From contig NZ_BOOW01000034.1 of NCBI RefSeq assembly GCF_016863435.1, forward strand, positions 1 through 64,000: a stretch of 64,000 nt of DNA, given 5' to 3'. The notes under the pieces are model-generated. The model searched no databases. It saw nothing but the letters and a program-made list of their open reading frames with translations, and was not told where the DNA came from. The number at the start of each line of letters is the position of its first letter. Within the stretch, counting starts at the first letter, position 1. Positions 17,722-25,659 of the stretch are shown piece by piece. The translations under genes were made by a program, and so were the position numbers. The DNA comes from Sinosporangium siamense (GTDB lineage Bacteria > Actinomycetota > Actinomycetes > Streptosporangiales > Streptosporangiaceae).

Positions 17722-17812
17722 AGCAGCCCGTCTACCTTGGTGACATCTCCCTGTCCCGACGCCCGCTGAAGCTGATGCCCGCCCAGCAGCAGGCCGGGTT
17801 GGACACCCCTAC

Positions 17813-18976
17813 ATGGCGCAGATCGTCACCAACCGCAAGTCCGGACTCTCGCTCAACCACATCATCGGCTGCCCCCTGGACTGCGGCTACTGCGTCCGGC
17901 ACTTCTGGGGGAACTTCGAGCAGAAGATCCCCCAGCTTCTCATCCCCACCGAGGACGCCGTCGAGATGCTCCTCACCCACCGCGAGTTCCGGCCGCACAC
18001 CACCCCTGTCCAGCTCTTCAACAAGGCCACCGACCCGATGCTGCCGGGAGTGAAACCGCACACGTTCGCGGTGCTAGAGGAGATGGACCGGCGCGGCCTG
18101 AGCAACCTGGTGCTCGTCATCACCCGCTTCCACGTCACCGCGGATGACATGGCCCGCTTGGAAAGGCTCCGCCATGTGCGGCCGACGCTGCTGTTCACCT
18201 ACTCGGGCATCGAGGACGCCCGGATCGAGCCGATCGCCAAGTCCACCACGACGGTGGACTCGATCCTCAACGCGGCACGCCACCGCGAACGGTCGCGTGT
18301 CATCCTCTACTGGAGACCGATCGTGCCCGGCTGGAACGACACGCCCGAGACCATGGCCGGTGTGCTGGAGGTCGGACGCCACGTGAACGCCATCGTGTTC
18401 ACCGGCTACTACCACAAGGAGGAGAACGCCGGCCATCTGCGTGACCTGGGGGTGGAGGTCCCCTATGGCACCGGCTGGGAGCGGCGCAAGGTCCTGCCCG
18501 CCGAGGTTGACGCCCGCGTGGTCCAGGCGTGGAAGGACTCTGGCATCGCCACGCCTCTGTTCCGCAAGGCCAGTTGCGGGGTGACCTACGCACACCGGGA
18601 AGCCGACTACAACGGGCACCTGGGCGTGCCCGAGCTGTGCGACATCTGCCCCGCCGCCCAGCTCGCACGCTGCACGGACGCGCACCGCGCACCGACCCGC
18701 GCCGAGTTCCGGGCGGCGCTGGAGTCGTTCGGCTACGACGAGACCACACCGTTCCTCGTGGAGGACGGCCATGTCCTCACCCATGCGCTGGGAGAGCAGC
18801 GCCGATATGCCCTCCAGCATGCTCTGGGTTACCAGATCTGGGAGGTCGACCACCCGCATCTTCACGCCGCGCACGGCCGTGCCCTGCAAGGATACGAGCC
18901 AGGTGAAGACGATCTCCGTGTGCTGGCCGACGCCCGCGACAGGCTGACCGAAAGCGCACGCTACGACGACGACTGA
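17813..18976 (+). CDS. Radical SAM protein (probable frameshift near N-terminus)
   Basis: The intact frame of 387 residues carries the [4Fe-4S]/SAM motif CPLDCGYC (Cys20, 24, 27) and a second Cys-containing C-terminal part (CDICPAAQLARC). The substrate is unknown. Immediately upstream, an ATG at 17719 that overlaps the previous stop opens a different frame (VYLGDISLSRRPLKLMP, AGLDTP) with no stop before the junction. Adding one C in the CCCC run near 17804-17807 would fuse it to the frame at YMAQIVTNRK. The ATG at 17813 has no Shine-Dalgarno. Thus the real protein probably began at 17719 and is about 31 residues longer, and the gene is either frameshifted or carries a sequencing error. Confidence 0.8.
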   Translation: MAQIVTNRKSGLSLNHIIGCPLDCGYCVRHFWGNFEQKIPQLLIPTEDAVEMLLTHREFRPHTTPVQLFNKATDPMLPGVKPHTFAVLEEMDRRGLSNLVLVITRFHVTADDMARLERLRHVRPTLLFTYSGIEDARIEPIAKSTTTVDSILNAARHRERSRVILYWRPIVPGWNDTPETMAGVLEVGRHVNAIVFTGYYHKEENAGHLRDLGVEVPYGTGWERRKVLPAEVDARVVQAWKDSGIATPLFRKASCGVTYAHREADYNGHLGVPELCDICPAAQLARCTDAHRAPTRAEFRAALESFGYDETTPFLVEDGHVLTHALGEQRRYALQHALGYQIWEVDHPHLHAAHGRALQGYEPGEDDLRVLADARDRLTESARYDDD

Positions 18977-18984
18977 GGGGTGCC

Positions 18985-19620
18985 ATGCTGGATCGGCCCT
19001 GGACAGCGGCTCCACTCGTGGTTGTGGATCTAGAGGGCACCGGAGCCCAGGACCGCGAGCACGAGGCGATCCTCGAGATCGCCCTCATCCCGCTGTCCGG
19101 TGGCCGCCTCGACATGAGCACCGCCTTCACCAGCCTGATCAACCCCGGACGGCCCGTCCCCCGCCGTCCGTGGATCTCCCCGGGAATAAACGACGCCGTT
19201 CTGAGGAATGCCCCGGCATCCTTTGAGGTCGAGCCGGAGTTGGTCACCCGTCTGGGTGGGGCATGGCTGGTGGGCCACAACGTCGGTGTCGACTGGCGTC
19301 TGCTGCATCGCCGCCATCCGTCGGTCGGCCCGGCGGGGCTGATCGACACGCTCAGGCTCGCCCGCCGCTCCGGTCACGGCCGGCGGGCCTCTCTGATCTC
19401 GCTGGTGGATGAGTACTCGCTGCGAGACGACGTCGACCGTCGCGTTCCGGCCGGCCGGCCGCATCGCGCGCTGTGGGATGCAGCCGCGACAGGGCTGCTG
19501 CTGGCAAAACTCTTCGCTGGCCACTGGAACAAAGAGCCGACGCTAGGAGAACTGCTGGCAGCGGGAGGCCCACCTAGCGATCCCGCTGTCAGCGACGGGG
19601 CGCAGGAGCAGCTCTGGTGA
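18985..19620 (+). CDS. DEDDh 3'-5' exonuclease
   Basis: The 211-aa protein has the DnaQ-like exonuclease motifs: Asp15 and Glu17 in VVDLEGTG, Asp103 in VGHNVGVDW, and His160/Asp165 in PHRALWDAA. All five catalytic residues are present. It starts eight bases after the radical SAM stop with GAGGGG upstream, so it is co-transcribed. It resembles the DNA polymerase III epsilon exonuclease fold but lacks polymerase-binding features; its role here is probably degradation of DNA or RNA, or of modified nucleotides made by its neighbours (inference). Confidence 0.85.
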   Translation: MLDRPWTAAPLVVVDLEGTGAQDREHEAILEIALIPLSGGRLDMSTAFTSLINPGRPVPRRPWISPGINDAVLRNAPASFEVEPELVTRLGGAWLVGHNVGVDWRLLHRRHPSVGPAGLIDTLRLARRSGHGRRASLISLVDEYSLRDDVDRRVPAGRPHRALWDAAATGLLLAKLFAGHWNKEPTLGELLAAGGPPSDPAVSDGAQEQLW

Positions 19621-19675
19621 CCTGATAACAGATCCACGGAAGGATGCACCCGCCTGCCTACCAGTAGGCGGCCCC

Positions 19676-19944
19676 TTGGACGAGGCGGGTCACCGTCTGG
19701 GGCTTCGACGATTTCGAGGGCAGTCGGCCGTGGGCACCCTCCACGCCGAGCTGACCTGGGGTGGGATCTGGATCAGGACCATCTCTTCGGCACCGCCCAG
19801 GGCCAGCCCGCCGTTGGCGGTGTCCAGGCGGTGCAGCAGGTCGCCGCAGATGGCGACTCTGATCTCCAAGCGGGTGGTCGCCCCGGTGAGGTCCACCAGT
19901 TGGCCGTCCTTTAGCCAGCGCAGTGTGCACTGGACGGTGGTTGC
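19676..19944 (-). pseudogene. Decayed phage baseplate/tail protein fragment (BppU-like N-terminal domain)
   Basis: On the minus strand one can read YHLEID, then a stop, then TVQCTLRWLKDGQLVDLTGA, then TTRLEIR with LDTANGGLALGG. This pattern (xVDLTGxTxRxxIR followed by LDTANGG) is typical of phage baseplate upper-protein-type domains. An in-frame TAG interrupts the start. Near the end the coding sense jumps between frames (LEIVEAPDG in one, TVTRLVQGAAYW in another), which shows at least two frameshifts. It is therefore the remnant of a phage gene. Confidence 0.6.
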
Positions 19945-20014
19945 CTAGTCGATCTCGAGGTGGTAGGTGGCGGCCAATTGCGTCCCTTCTCTATTGCTGG
20001 AAATGAGAAACAGC

Positions 20015-20035
20015 CCTCACCTGAAGGGAGTGAGG
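20015..20035 (-). terminator. Short hairpin downstream of the 20.07-20.53 kb gene
   Basis: CCTCAC at 20015-20020 pairs with GTGAGG at 20030-20035 around a 9-base loop, about 30 bases past the stop of the minus-strand gene. It is weak and has no T-tract. Confidence 0.35.
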
Positions 20036-20067
20036 ACTGGTGGAGTTCCTTCTTCTTACGCCGGGGG

Positions 20068-20532
20068 CTACTCGGAGGCCGCGCTCTTGTCGTTGTGCAG
20101 GAAGGTGATGAGGGCGGTCAGAAACGCCCGGCCGAGGGAGAAGCCGATGAGCTTCCAGTGGATTCCGGCGCCGGCCTGGAGCGAGGCGAGTGCCCGGCCG
20201 ATGTCGATCAGGACCGAGGCGAGCAAACCTTGTAGGCCGGTGTGCTTAGCCCGGTAAGCAATGTTGGTGACCTTCACGTCTCCTGTGCTTACCGTGTCGT
20301 CCAGAGGGTGGTCGTCCAACTCATGCAACTCGGCATGCGGTTCGACGTAAGGCTGGTCATACGGCTCGGCCCGGTCGATCTCCGGTGGGGCAGAGGAGCG
20401 AACAGGCCGGTGTGGTCGACACCCGCTTTTGGAGAGCGGTGCTTGTGGGTCTGGCTCACATGGCGTAGGCGAGACCGCCATACGCGCTGGTTGAGTTATC
20501 GTCGGCCTAGCCGATAACTGAACGACCGTCAC
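20068..20532 (-). CDS. Hypothetical protein, possibly phage-derived, start uncertain
   Basis: The C-terminal 65 residues (from NIAYRAKHTGLQGLLASVLI to LGRAFLTALITFLHNDK) are well-behaved coding sequence with one amphipathic or membrane-leaning helix. The upstream part is Pro/Asp/Glu-rich and may be coding or not. The full frame gives 154 residues from GTG 20532. A GTG at 20277 preceded closely by AGGAGA would give a 69-residue protein and is an attractive alternative. It lies next to the decayed phage baseplate gene, so a phage origin is plausible. Function is unknown. Confidence 0.45.
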   Translation of the reverse strand: MTVVQLSARPTITQPARMAVSPTPCEPDPQAPLSKSGCRPHRPVRSSAPPEIDRAEPYDQPYVEPHAELHELDDHPLDDTVSTGDVKVTNIAYRAKHTGLQGLLASVLIDIGRALASLQAGAGIHWKLIGFSLGRAFLTALITFLHNDKSAASE

Positions 20533-20626
20533 CCGGGTGATGGCGATGCGCCCATCGAAAGGCCCGCGAAGCGTGGGGACTCTGACCGGTCCAGAGCATG
20601 ACGGTGCCCGGTCGCGGATGGCCGAC

Positions 20627-21286
20627 TCACGGCTCGAGCCAGGCCGCGAGGTCGTGGCCGGCTGAGGGGTCGTCGGCGATCAGGAGGCCGGTGGTGGTGG
20701 CGAGGTGGTGGCGCATCGCTCGTTCCGCGGCGGCCTGGTCGCCGGCGACGATGGCGGTGGCGATCGCGGTGTGTTCGGCGATCACCTGGGCTACCGCGCG
20801 GGCGGCGGGCACGGTGGTGCGGCCGTGCAGGACGACGGTTTCGCGTAGGCCGGCGACCATGTCGGCCAGGCGGCGGTTGCCGCTTGCGCGCAGGATGATG
20901 TCGTGGAAGTCCCGGTCGGCGGCGAACATGGCGTCGGGTTCGTCGCTTAGTTCGCGCATGCGGTCGAGGGCTGCGTGCAGGCGGGCGTGGTCGGCCTCGC
21001 CCATGCGCAGGGTGGCCACTCGGGTGGCTGCGGGTTCGAGTAGCAGTCTGAGGGCGCCGACCTCGACCACGTCGTGGATGTCGCTGCCGAGGACGCGGGC
21101 GCCGCGGTTGCGCTCGATCTTGACCAGGTTGGCGTCGGCCAGACGGAGCAGTGCCTCGCGCACCGGGGTGCGTGAGGCGCCGAAGCGCTCGCCCAGTTCC
21201 TGTGCGGAGTACAGCACGCCGGAGATCAGTTCGCCGCGGCGGATGGCGTCGCGGATCGCGATGGCGAGGCGGTCGCTCTTGGTCAA
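20627..21286 (-). CDS. GntR-family regulator, FCD (FadR-C) type
   Basis: The 219-aa protein has an N-terminal winged helix (ELGERFGASRTPVREALLRL) and an all-helical FCD effector domain with metal-ligand-like positions DRDFHDIIL, EHTAIATAI and MRHHLATT. It starts at TTG 21286. It is divergent from the FAD/Fe-S dehydrogenase gene; a perfect inverted repeat lies between them and is the likely operator. The ligand is probably a carboxylic acid, as known for FCD proteins and suggested by the neighbouring hydroxyacid dehydrogenase. Confidence 0.88.
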   Translation of the reverse strand: MTKSDRLAIAIRDAIRRGELISGVLYSAQELGERFGASRTPVREALLRLADANLVKIERNRGARVLGSDIHDVVEVGALRLLLEPAATRVATLRMGEADHARLHAALDRMRELSDEPDAMFAADRDFHDIILRASGNRRLADMVAGLRETVVLHGRTTVPAARAVAQVIAEHTAIATAIVAGDQAAAERAMRHHLATTTGLLIADDPSAGHDLAAWLEP

Positions 21287-21340
21287 CGGCGGTCTTCTTT
21301 CTACTGGTGGTGCTGGTAGTCAAGCATGCCGGGACCGTCC

Positions 21341-21373
21341 CATAGTTGCATGCTACTGTTGCATGCAACTATG
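21341..21373. promoter_or_regulatory. Perfect 13-bp inverted repeat, probable GntR operator
   Basis: CATAGTTGCATGC (21341-21353) and GCATGCAACTATG (21361-21373) are exact reverse complements separated by seven bases. The right arm ends 15 bases before the dehydrogenase ATG, overlapping where the leader or promoter must lie. Its position between a GntR gene and its divergent target supports an operator. Confidence 0.75.
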
Positions 21374-21388
21374 CGAACAGGAGACATC

Positions 21389-24208
21389 ATGGGCACGGTA
21401 GCCGCCCTGCTGCGCGAACGGCTCGGCGTGGCATCGCTGGTGCGTGACGGGGAGGCGGTCAGGGCCGCCTATTCCAGTGACGCCTCCATCTATCGGATGC
21501 CGCCGCTCGCGGTGGTGACGCCACGTGACGGGGCGGACGTGGAGCGGGTGCTGGAGGTGGCGCGGGAGACCGGCACGCCGGTCACCGCGCGTGGGGGCGG
21601 GACCTCGGTCGCGGGCAATGCGATTTCCTCCGGCATCGTGCTCGACTTCTCCGCTCGCATGAACCGGATCCTGCGGATCGACCCGGAGGCGAAGACTGCC
21701 GTGGTCGAGCCGGGTGTGGTGCTCGACGATCTGCGCGACGCGGCGGCGCCGTACGGGCTGACCTTGGGGCCCGATCCCTCCACGCACTCGCGCTGCACGC
21801 TCGGCGGCATGATCGGCAACAATGCGTGCGGGTCGCACTCGGTGGCGTGGGGCACCACGGCGGACAATGTCGTCTCGCTCACCCAGGTGCGTGCCGACGG
21901 CGGAACGCACACCGCCACCGCGGGCACCTCCGGCGATCTCGCGCTCGACGAGACGCTGAGGCGCTGGCGGGGTCCGCACCTGGCCGCCGTGCGCACCGAG
22001 CTGAACCGCTTCTCCCGTCAGGTCTCGGGATACGGTCTTCACCACCTGCTGCCCGAGAACGGGTTCGATGTGGCCAAGGCACTCGTCGGCAGCGAGGGCA
22101 CCTGTGGCATCCTCACCGAGGCGACCGTACGGCTGGTGCCGGCGCCGCGCAGCAGGGTCCTGCTCGTGCTGGGCTTTCCCGACGTGTTCGCGGCGGCGGC
22201 CGCGGCGCCGGAGCTGGCGCGCTCCCGTGCGCTCACGGTGGAGGGCATGGGGACCGATCTTTTGGCCGCGCTCCGGGCCCGAGGCGGGAAGGTCCCGGAC
22301 CTGCCGGCCGGCGACGCGTGGTTGTACTGCGAGTTCGGCGCGGATGAGCCCGGCGCTGCCGTCGAGGCGGCTCGGCTGGTCGCCGCCGGGGTAAGCGCGA
22401 GCGCCGAACTGGTCGAGGACCCGGCGCGGGCACGTGCGCTGTGGCGGATCCGCGAGTCGGCCGCGGGCATCGCCACGCGCATGGCGGACGGTGGCGAGGC
22501 GTGGCCGGGCTGGGAGGACTCCGCCGTGCCTCCCGACCGGCTGGCCGGCTATCTGCGCGATCTGTACGCGCTCCTGGCGGAGCACGGGCTGCGCGGCGTG
22601 CCGTTCGGCCACTTCGGCGAGGGGTGTCTGCACCTGCGCTGCGACTTCGAGCTGGGCAGCGAGCGGGGGCTCGCCGCCTACCGCGCCTTCATCACCGACG
22701 CCGCGTCTCTCGTGGCGGCGCACGGAGGGTCGGTGTCGGGTGAGCACGGCGACGGCCGGGCGCGCTCCGAACTTCTCGGGGCGATGTACTCGCCGGCGAT
22801 GCTTACGGCGTTCGCCGGGTTCAAGTCCGTGTTCGACCCGGACGGGCTGCTCAATCCCGGCGTACTGGTCTCGCCCGACCCGATCGACGCCGCGGTCCGT
22901 CCCGGTCCGGGGCGCGCCGCGTTCGAGCTGCGGCCGGTGCACGCCTTTCACTCCGACGGCGGATCGTTCGCCACGGCTGTGGACCGGTGTGTCGGGGTGG
23001 GGCTCTGCCGTACGGAGAACTCGGGGAGCATGTGCCCGTCGTTCAAGGCCACGCGTGACGAGGTGCACTCCACGCGGGGGCGGGCGCGGGTGCTGAGCGA
23101 GTTGCTGCGCGGTGCGACGGTGACGGGCGGTTATCGGTCGGAGGAGGTGCGCGACGCGCTCGACCTGTGCCTTTCGTGCAAGGCGTGCGCGAGTGAGTGC
23201 CCGGTCGGTGTGGACATGGCTACGTACAAGGCCGAGTTCCTGCATCACCATTACGCGGGCCGGTTGCGGCCGGCGGCTCATTACACGATGGGCTGGCTGC
23301 CGGTGGTGTCGCGCCTGGTCACGGCCGCACGGCCGCTGTCGCGGCTGGTCAACGCCGCCCTCGCCCGCCCGCGTGTGGCCGCTGCCGTCAAACGGGCCGG
23401 CGGTGTGGAGCCGCGGCGCGACCTGATCCGCTTCGCCGACAGGTCGTTGCGTTCGTCGGTACGGCTGCGCGACAAGGCGGGCCGGGCGCCGGGCGATGAG
23501 CGACCGGGTGTGGTGCTGTGGCCCGACACGTTCACCAACTACCTCCAGCCGGAGATCGGGCGGGACGCGGTGGTCGTGCTCGAGGCGCTCGGTTACCGGG
23601 TCGAAATGCCGCGCGGGCCCGTGTGCTGCGGACTGACCTGGCATTCCACCGGCCAGCTCGGCGTGGCGCGCAAGGCGCTGCGCCGCGGGCTCGACGCGCT
23701 CGAGGAGCAGCTCGGCGAGGGAATGCGGGTGGTCGGTCTTGAGCCGTCGTGCACGGTCATGTTGCGTGACGAGGCGCGTGAGCTGCTGCCGGGCGACGCG
23801 CGGGCCGAGTTGCTCGGCTCACGCGTCGACACATTCGCCGAGGCGGTAGCGCGGGCGGGGACGTGGCCGTTCCGCCGGCTTGAGGCGTCGGCTGTGGCCC
23901 AGGTGCACTGCCACCAGGAGGCCAAGGGGTCCTACTCGGCCGACCAGGAGGTGCTGAGGCGGCTCGGGGTGGCGGTCGACGCGGTCGGGTCCGGATGTTG
24001 CGGGCTGGCCGGGAACTTCGGCTTCGAGCCCGGGCACTACGAGGTGTCGCAGGCGTGTGCCGAGCGCGAGCTGTATCCGAAGGTGCGGGCGTCGGGCGAA
24101 GATGATCTGGTGCTGGCCGACGGGTTCTCCTGTCGCACCCAGGTCGCCCACGGCACCGACCGGACCGCCGCGCACCTGGCCCAGATCCTCCGCTCCGCCC
24201 TCCACTGA
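21389..24208 (+). CDS. FAD-binding and Fe-S fusion oxidoreductase (D-lactate / D-2-hydroxyacid dehydrogenase type)
   Basis: The 939-aa protein joins a GlcD/Dld-like flavoprotein to a GlcF-like Fe-S protein. The FAD-binding PCMH domain includes VTARGGGTSVAGNA and GGMIGNNACGSHS. The C-terminal part has two ferredoxin-like cysteine sets (CVGVGLC with a later CP; CLSCKACASECP) and two CCG-type motifs (VCCGLTWHS and GCCGLAGNF). It oxidises a D-2-hydroxyacid and passes electrons toward the quinone pool (family knowledge). The ATG at 21389 is chosen over an upstream in-frame ATG because AGGAG lies five bases before it and the operator falls between. The GntR neighbour probably represses it. Confidence 0.88.
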   Translation: MGTVAALLRERLGVASLVRDGEAVRAAYSSDASIYRMPPLAVVTPRDGADVERVLEVARETGTPVTARGGGTSVAGNAISSGIVLDFSARMNRILRIDPEAKTAVVEPGVVLDDLRDAAAPYGLTLGPDPSTHSRCTLGGMIGNNACGSHSVAWGTTADNVVSLTQVRADGGTHTATAGTSGDLALDETLRRWRGPHLAAVRTELNRFSRQVSGYGLHHLLPENGFDVAKALVGSEGTCGILTEATVRLVPAPRSRVLLVLGFPDVFAAAAAAPELARSRALTVEGMGTDLLAALRARGGKVPDLPAGDAWLYCEFGADEPGAAVEAARLVAAGVSASAELVEDPARARALWRIRESAAGIATRMADGGEAWPGWEDSAVPPDRLAGYLRDLYALLAEHGLRGVPFGHFGEGCLHLRCDFELGSERGLAAYRAFITDAASLVAAHGGSVSGEHGDGRARSELLGAMYSPAMLTAFAGFKSVFDPDGLLNPGVLVSPDPIDAAVRPGPGRAAFELRPVHAFHSDGGSFATAVDRCVGVGLCRTENSGSMCPSFKATRDEVHSTRGRARVLSELLRGATVTGGYRSEEVRDALDLCLSCKACASECPVGVDMATYKAEFLHHHYAGRLRPAAHYTMGWLPVVSRLVTAARPLSRLVNAALARPRVAAAVKRAGGVEPRRDLIRFADRSLRSSVRLRDKAGRAPGDERPGVVLWPDTFTNYLQPEIGRDAVVVLEALGYRVEMPRGPVCCGLTWHSTGQLGVARKALRRGLDALEEQLGEGMRVVGLEPSCTVMLRDEARELLPGDARAELLGSRVDTFAEAVARAGTWPFRRLEASAVAQVHCHQEAKGSYSADQEVLRRLGVAVDAVGSGCCGLAGNFGFEPGHYEVSQACAERELYPKVRASGEDDLVLADGFSCRTQVAHGTDRTAAHLAQILRSALH

Positions 24209-24308
24209 ACCGCACCACGCTGTGATCCGGGCCCCCGCTCCGCACCTCAACGCGGGGCGGGCGGCCCGGTGACGTCGGTCTCCACTCCGCGCCACGCTGT
24301 AGACCAAG

Positions 24309-24344
24309 CAGGCCCGGACCGCGCCACACTGCGGTCCGAGCCTG
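24309..24344. terminator. Bidirectional terminator hairpin
   Basis: CAGGCCCGGACCGC (24309-24322) pairs with GCGGTCCGAGCCTG (24331-24344) with one mismatch and an 8-base loop. It lies between the convergent ends of the dehydrogenase gene (24208) and the hexapeptide gene (24359). Confidence 0.7.
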
Positions 24345-24358
24345 CGATCCCCACACCT

Positions 24359-24901
24359 CTACACAGGCTGGGCGGCCCGGTGGCGTTCCGCGTTGGCGCG
24401 GTAGTCGCGCGCGTTCTCCTCGATGTCGGCGATCTCCGCCGCCGTGAGCGGCCGGAGCACCCTGCCTGGCGACCCGACCACGAGGGACCCGGCGGGGATG
24501 ACCGCTCCCTCAAGAACGAGGGACCCGGCCGCAAGCAGGCAGCGTTCTCCGACCACCGCACCGTTGAGCACGATCGCCCCCATCCCCACCAGCGACCCGT
24601 CGCCGATCACCGCACCGTGCACCACGGCCCGGTGACCGATCGTCACCCCCGCGCCTATCTGCACGGGAAACCCGGGATCCGCGTGCAGTACAGCCCCGTC
24701 CTGCACGTTGCTGCCCGCCCCGACCACGATGCGGTCGCCGTCGCCGCGCACCACGGCCGAATACCAGACCCCGACGCCCACCTCCAGCACGACGGCGCCC
24801 ACGACCGTCGCCCCCGGCGCCACCCAGGCCGAGGCGTCCACGGCGGGTGCCGCGCCGTCCAGCGCGAGCACCAGCGCCCGATCCTCCGCGCCCATGTTCA
24901 C
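24359..24901 (-). CDS. Hexapeptide-repeat protein, gamma-carbonic-anhydrase/PaaY-like
   Basis: The 180-aa left-handed beta-helix has repeated [IV]-G-x-x-[ASTV] hexapeptides (GAVVLEVGVGVWYSAVVRGD; IGAGVTIGHRAVVHG), with two His in GHRAVVHG and one in AVLHAD as possible metal ligands. The GTG at 24901 overlaps the preceding enoyl-CoA hydratase stop in GTGA; an ATG two codons later is also possible. Such proteins often accompany CoA-thioester catabolic genes (PaaY, CaiE), sometimes as thioesterases. The exact activity is not defined. Confidence 0.8.
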   Translation of the reverse strand: MNMGAEDRALVLALDGAAPAVDASAWVAPGATVVGAVVLEVGVGVWYSAVVRGDGDRIVVGAGSNVQDGAVLHADPGFPVQIGAGVTIGHRAVVHGAVIGDGSLVGMGAIVLNGAVVGERCLLAAGSLVLEGAVIPAGSLVVGSPGRVLRPLTAAEIADIEENARDYRANAERHRAAQPV

Positions 24902-25659
24902 CGTCCCTTGAACTGTGGCGTCTGCCGCGCGAAGAACGCGGCGATGGCGTGCTTGTGGTCCTCGGTCGCCGACAGCTCGGCGAAGTGCTGCAGCTCGCGC
25001 TCCATCGCCTCGGCGTAGGGCAGGTCGAGCGCCTCGCCGATGGCCTGCTTCGCCCGCCGTACCGCCAGGGGGGCACGGCCGGCGATCTCGCGGGCGGTGT
25101 CCATCGCGGTGGTCAGCACGTCGGCGCGTGGCACCGAGCGGGCGACGATGCCCAGGCTCTTAGCCTCGGCGCCGGTGAAGGTCCGCCCGGTCAGAATGAC
25201 GTCCTTGGCGACCGCGGGGCCGGCCAGCCTGGTCATGCGGGTCGTGCTCACCACCAGCCCGACCCGCACGCCTGCCGCGCGCAGCAGCGCGTCGTCGGCG
25301 GCGACCCGGATGTCGCACGAAAGCGCCAGCTCAAGGCCGCCGCCCATGCAGTGGCCGTTGATCGCGGCGATGACCGGGATGGGAAGGTTCTCCAGGCCGT
25401 CGTAGATCTCGCAGTCGTCGTCGAGGAATCTCCGTACCGTCTCCGGCGTGAGATCGGCCTCCTCGTTGAGGTCGGCGCCGGCGCAGAAGGCGCGCTCGCC
25501 CGCGCCCGTCACCACCAGCGCGCGGATCTCGGGATCGGCGGCCACCTTGGTGATGGCGGCGACCAGATGCGGGCGCATCCCCGCCGTGATGATGTTGAGC
25601 GGCGAGTTCTCCAGGGTCAGCAGGGCGACGTGCCCGTCAACGCTCAGCGTGGCGTTCAC
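24898..25659 (-). CDS. Enoyl-CoA hydratase/isomerase family protein
   Basis: The 253-aa crotonase-fold protein has the oxyanion-hole loop GAGERAFCAGADL and the motif GHCMGGGLELALSCDI. The first crotonase Glu (GGGLELAL) is present, but the position of the usual second catalytic Glu reads RAAGVRVGLV, so it may be an isomerase, hydrolase or decarboxylase rather than a hydratase. Its start overlaps the stop of the CoA-transferase gene by four bases, and its end overlaps the next gene by four. It acts on a CoA ester made by the upstream transferase (inference). Confidence 0.85.
   Translation of the reverse strand: MNATLSVDGHVALLTLENSPLNIITAGMRPHLVAAITKVAADPEIRALVVTGAGERAFCAGADLNEEADLTPETVRRFLDDDCEIYDGLENLPIPVIAAINGHCMGGGLELALSCDIRVAADDALLRAAGVRVGLVVSTTRMTRLAGPAVAKDVILTGRTFTGAEAKSLGIVARSVPRADVLTTAMDTAREIAGRAPLAVRRAKQAIGEALDLPYAEAMERELQHFAELSATEDHKHAIAAFFARQTPQFKGR

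Noticed and set aside
21353-23644. Long open frame on the minus strand opposite the FAD/Fe-S dehydrogenase
   Set aside because: Arg/His/Pro-rich composition without domains; it mirrors the real gene's codon bias on the other strand.
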